From assembly GCA_963969365.1 (NCBI GenBank), contig OZ017751.1, positions 2,046,001 to 2,110,000 of the forward strand: 64,000 nt of DNA, read 5' to 3'. Positions 60,801 through 64,000 of the stretch are shown in pieces. The translations under genes and the position numbers were made by a program. How positions within the stretch are numbered: the stretch's first letter is position 1; each line of letters begins with the position of its first letter. Under the pieces are notes generated by a model. The model saw only the letters and a program-made list of their open reading frames with translations. It was not told where the DNA came from and ran no database searches. The stretch is from Asterochloris sp. CNOR1 (taxonomy: Eukaryota > Chlorophyta > Trebouxiophyceae > Trebouxiales > Trebouxiaceae).

Positions 60801-61612
60801 CGAGTGGCAGCTGCAGGTGAGTGAGGCAGAGACAGTTCCAGTTGTCTTCCACAGGGCAGCCTGGCTGCAGTGCAACAGCAGCCCTCAGCAGCTTGCAGGC
60901 CCTGGCGGCTGGGCAGCTCCAATGCCACAGGCCGGCCAGCAGGACCACTGCCCAGCATCACTGCAGGGGGCCACAGCCCAGTGCGGAGCCGCTGATGCCA
61001 CCTGCAGGGCCGCTGCTGGGCAGAGGGTGCGTACCTGGTGGGAGCGCAGTATCCGCCCACCCTGCAGGCTCTGTTCAGGCTGCCTGGTGCAGCCCCGCAG
61101 GCACCAGCTGGCAGCCCGGCAGAGGTCCTGAAGCTCACCCTGCAGATGCCCGGCCCCGTGCAGCCTGGACAGTCGGTGGCGGCAACCCTGCAGCTGGGCA
61201 GCTTGAAGAGCGGGAAGACGGGCGGCAGCCCTGCAGACCTCACACTGGACGCCCTGAGCAAGGAGGCAGCCGCAAGAGGTTGGTGCTGTGCAGCTGGTGT
61301 CGACAGTATGGGTCCTTGCAGTTTTCACGATAGCAAGCATCAGCTTCATAACTTATGCCTCCCTATGGCGCAGGCTGGAAAGTGGAGCCCAGCAAGGTGA
61401 CAGCAGCAGCAGGAGAGAGAAAGCCAATTGTAGTGAGCTTTGCAGCACCGGCAGCTGCAGCTGCGGGCACACCAGTCAGCCTAGGCATCCCAGAGCAGCT
61501 GGAGGCCATGCTGACTGGCCTGCTCAAAGGTGGTGTGCCTCAGCGGGATCCTGCTGGCCGCAGTGTGGTGATCAAGCTGCGCTGCATTCTAGACCCTTCC
61601 AACCACCACTGA
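51841..61612 (+). CDS. CFAP74: CFAP74, ciliary central-pair protein
   Basis: Component of the C1d projection of the central-pair apparatus in motile cilia, known as FAP74 in Chlamydomonas. The start at 51841 (MINDLNMFGAQVTQ) is the first ATG of a long Gln/Ala/Glu coiled coil: exons about 51841-52053, about 52162-52310, about 52757-53080, about 53303-53500 and about 53771-53914. A linker holds ILDPTGRLPVPPSEATLVKR (about 54410). From about 55155 come Ig-like/ASH (MSP-type) beta domains: PTPKVVTFQDFDLGQTYTQM, GYVSAGLKCEMEIVFRPK, ETGPISIPLKCF, then more at about 56020, 56980, 58610, 59510, 60215 and 60720. The SAGLKCE...FRP and TGPISIPLKC blocks match CFAP74 as I recall it, rather than HYDIN or CFAP47. 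The stop at 61612 follows SVVIKLRCILDPSN. Some internal exons, mainly 56.3-58.5 kb, are not resolved. Confidence 0.82.
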
Positions 61613-62449
61613 CGATCTAATTATCTGAGACACCCCTGCTGCCTGTCACAGCCCATTTGAAGGCGCATGCAAATTAATGCATGCAGATGCATTTAGAATC
61701 CCTGCCCTCCAGCTCTTCGCAGAGCGGGTTCTCAGGATGTTGCGAAGATGTACTCTGGGAGCTGTTCGCAATGGACACATGAGAGTGAGATTGGCTGCAA
61801 GGTGAGAGTATTCACTTAGCATCAGGCCCTCAGAAGTGTTCTGCAACCTGCTGACTGACTTTGAATGTGCAGCAAGACTAGCACAGCATCAGGAGGCAGC
61901 CCCACGGCTCCACATGAGACACAGCGGTACCAGGTCAGTCAGAAAGCTGCAGCTGTCGCTCAAAGGCAGGTTGTTGCTGATCAGTATACTAGTGGGCTTC
62001 TGCAGGAGGATGATGCAAATAAAGACAACCCCCCGGCCCAGTCAGGGCCACAGCGCCACATGGAGGTCAGAGGGCTGTCTGCTGAAGCTGCTTGCAAGCC
62101 CAGCATCACAACCACATCCACTGCTGCAGGTCCCTCCTCAGGTCCCCAATTCACAGACAAAGGCCTGGATTCCTGCACAGGTGATGCTGCTCTCGAAGGT
62201 TTGGGCACCCATTGTATGCTCAGCTGCTACAGGACATTCGGTTGCTATGGGGTCTCAGCAGCTGCCCACACTGCAGGTGCCACCAGGCAAGGATGGCAAG
62301 CGCCTGCCAGATGCTCTGGAGACTGATCAGACAAAATCAGATGAACCCATCAAGTCCTGATTTGCAATTTCAAGATGGCAGGCACATATGTTTGTGGCAA
62401 ATGGCATCATCTTTGCAAAGCCATGGGCTTTCAACCGAGACATGGATCC
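61613..62449. other. convergent interval with weak plus-strand exon-like segments
   Basis: This interval lies between the stops of CFAP74 (+) and bL27m (-). The plus strand has small stretches that could be exons, for example one ending GKDGKRLPDALETDQTKSDE with a stop at 62360, preceded by CTGCAG. They lack a domain and a clear start. They may be an extra short gene, alternative 3' exons of CFAP74, or chance. An AAATAAAG motif occurs near 62016. Confidence 0.3.
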
Positions 62450-63149
62450 TCACGACAATGCAGCAGATGCAGCTGCGGGCAGCTCAGGTGTGCGCAGTAA
62501 TTGGTGTATGTTCTTGACTCGGACCTCCAAAGGCTTGACACTGACTGTCCGCCGCTTGGTCAGCTTGCTGTATGAAAAGGTGACCTGCCCAGATTTCAGG
62601 GCAAACACAGTGTGATCCCGCCCCTGCACAGAAGCAAAGCCGATCAGAGCCTGATGCGCAGCAATTCACTCGGCCACTCCAGCAGATGGGCGCACCATGC
62701 CAACATTGGCCCCTGGATGGAACTCAGTCCCTCGCTGACGAATGATGATGTTACCAGGGATGCAGTGCTGCCCGCCATACAGTTTCACGCCCAGCATCTT
62801 AGGCTTGGAGTCCTTGGTGTTCTGGGTTGATCCTCCCTGCTTCTTGCTAGCCCTGTACCAGATCAGGGAGCCCACTGTTGTCATCTGTGTCTGCATTAAG
62901 CATGAGGAATGCAGGTGGCTTCTGCTGTGGCAAGGACACCCACCATCGACGCTGCTCAAGGTTGGCTGCACAGCAGCCTGCATCCACTTGAAGGGTCCCT
63001 GCAAAGACTTTCAGCTCTGTCAGAGGCTTCATCTGAAGTGGCCGACGCACACAACAGGACCTCAAACCTGCCTCACCTAGCACGTTAGCCTGCTGGAGCG
63101 ATGTCCAAGATCTCTCAGCTGCCTGCCTGGCACTTCTTTGGCACAGCAT
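62450..63149 (-). CDS. MRPL27: mitochondrial ribosomal protein bL27
   Basis: Large-subunit ribosomal protein bL27 of the mitochondrial ribosome, near the peptidyl-transferase centre. Three exons with agreeing phases: 63149-63077 (presequence [20 protein letters not shown]), 62874-62696 and 62623-62450. Exon 2 carries the L27 signature: [28 protein letters not shown] and [20 protein letters not shown]. Exon 3 continues [20 protein letters not shown] and ends in a short Ala-rich tail. [12 protein letters not shown] and the long [15 protein letters not shown] extension suit the mitochondrial rather than the chloroplast or bacterial form. Splice sites are CTAG|GTGAGG, AACAG|TG, ATG|GTGCGC and TGCAG|GGG. 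The gene is complete, compact, and divergent from a possible gene to its right. Confidence 0.93.
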
Positions 63150-63298
63150 TAGCCTGTGCGCAAGCTATTCCGACCGAAGCTTCCTTTCTTGCAAGGGTTT
63201 TGCTGAACCACAATCATCTGAGCTTTAGCCTGGCCGCTGAGTCAGCCGCATAGTTCTCTGCTCTGCCAACATCAATCAGGAGCAGGCTACAAGCATCA
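63150..63298. promoter_or_regulatory. 149-bp possible bidirectional promoter at bL27m
   Basis: This is sequence upstream of the bL27m start (63149, -) and of a candidate start at 63299 (+). No specific motif is claimed. Confidence 0.4.
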
Positions 63299-64000
63299 TG
63301 ATGGAGGCTCTTCCGACACCAGCTCCGGGACCCCACTTGGAGAGGTCAGTTGGAGACTCTCCCGCCATCGTTGCCCGACCTCCCAGAGCATGGGGAGGTT
63401 GTTGAGCGTTTAGGTCCTGCGCATTCTGGACAGCTACGGGCGGCTCCTGCCTTAGTGTCATGCCGCCCAGCTAGTGGATAACGTGACTGATGCTGTGCAG
63501 TCTCCAGAGCGGAGTGAGCATGGAGGATGTGCTCAGCATCCTCAGGACGTCAGCGTCAGTTTCAAGGTTTCCCAGGGTGGACTCTGAGAGCTTGTTTCAG
63601 GTGGAGCCCTGTGGATTGCCCTCCTCAGCCATGCCAAGCCGTTTGCAGGCCTGGTACTGTGACCCACCAACAGCAAGATTTGCCAAGATTTGCAAGAACT
63701 TTGCGGGGCAGCTGGATGTCGTCAGGCAGACACGCTGAAGCCTGCTACAGGCGTTGTTTTGCATGCACTGTACTTGGGTACAAGGCAGAATACATGCTGC
63801 ACCCAGACTGCTGGGCCCCTCTGCCCCATGCTTGGTACCAATTGCGTCTGCAACCCAGGCGCACTATTGCCAAGGCAGGACATCTCTGGCTCCCACCTGA
63901 TTTGTGAAGGGCCCGCTCTTGACGGCTTGTGCACGCAAAACCTAGCTGCCACGCACCAGGGTGCCACCTTGGTGCCTCTTCTCAAAGCAGCCCTGCCTGC
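63299..64000 (+). CDS. possible 5' part of an unidentified gene (runs off window)
   Basis: ATG 63299 or 63302 starts a short exon (MEALPTPAPGPHLE) ending at GAGAG|GTCAGT. A second exon after TGTGCAG at about 63501 joins in phase and reads SGVSMEDVLSILRTSASVSR then FPRVDSESLFQ, ending at CAG|GTGGAG. The second exon looks coding (alpha-helical, mixed composition), but no family is recognised. Further exons lie beyond or are not visible. This is a weak call, supported mainly by its fit as the divergent partner of bL27m. Confidence 0.3.

Noticed and set aside
1-64000. Mobile elements, viral remnants, CRISPR arrays, tRNA or rRNA genes
   Set aside because: No terminal repeats, transposase or polymerase motifs, regular spacer arrays or recognisable tRNA arms were seen on reading. 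An absence judged by eye is not proof.

Overview
This is a nuclear segment of a green alga (Chlorophyta). The protein-coding genes are cut by many short spliceosomal introns, and most 3' splice sites read TGCAG or CTGCAG. Base composition is moderately GC-rich. The products include a chloroplast ferredoxin-dependent glutamate synthase and a plant-type DUF3755 protein, and their sequences look plant-like rather than animal-like. Two motile-cilium proteins (TTC12 and CFAP74) mean the lineage has, or recently had, a flagellated stage. Introns, the lack of any bacterial-style operon and the alga-like proteins argue for a chlorophyte, perhaps a trebouxiophyte or chlorophycean. The species cannot be named from the sequence.

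Layout from left to right. 0-2.5 kb: a poorly resolved area with weak minus-strand coiled-coil exons and an 81-bp minisatellite. 2.7-6.1 kb (+): DUF3755/SANT-like nuclear protein. 6.3-11.1 kb (-): TTC12, a TPR plus armadillo dynein-assembly factor. 11.4-15.5 kb (+): CCT8, chaperonin theta subunit. 16.4-18.5 kb (-): Tim44-like mitochondrial protein. About 18.6-25.6 kb (+): aftiphilin/gamma-synergin-like clathrin adaptor accessory protein with a novel helical repeat. About 25.8-27.7 kb (-): plastid-targeted ACT-domain protein. 29.2-33.6 kb (+): NFS1 cysteine desulfurase. 33.8-35.9 kb (-): U-box protein. 36.0-38.1 kb (+): very-long-chain enoyl-CoA reductase. 38.8-51.6 kb (-): Fd-GOGAT. 51.8-61.6 kb (+): CFAP74. 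62.4-63.1 kb (-): mitochondrial bL27. From 63.3 kb to the right edge (+): a possible partial gene.

The clearest large-scale property is that the twelve confidently identified genes alternate strand without exception. Every promoter region is therefore shared head-to-head and every 3' region is shared tail-to-tail. Several spacers are very short (about 138-235 bp between divergent starts, 173-183 bp between convergent stops). Functionally the set mixes housekeeping roles: Fe-S cluster synthesis, ammonium assimilation, fatty-acid elongation, protein folding, mitochondrial import/translation and vesicle coats, together with cilium assembly. Two neighbourhoods may be more than chance: TTC12 beside CCT8 on one 235-bp promoter region, and an ACT-domain plastid protein in the same window as Fd-GOGAT.

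No tRNA, rRNA, CRISPR array, recognisable transposon or viral remnant was seen. Exon boundaries were read by eye from splice-site consensus, reading phase and family similarity recalled from memory. Boundaries described as exact are those where phase and protein similarity agree; the others are approximate.
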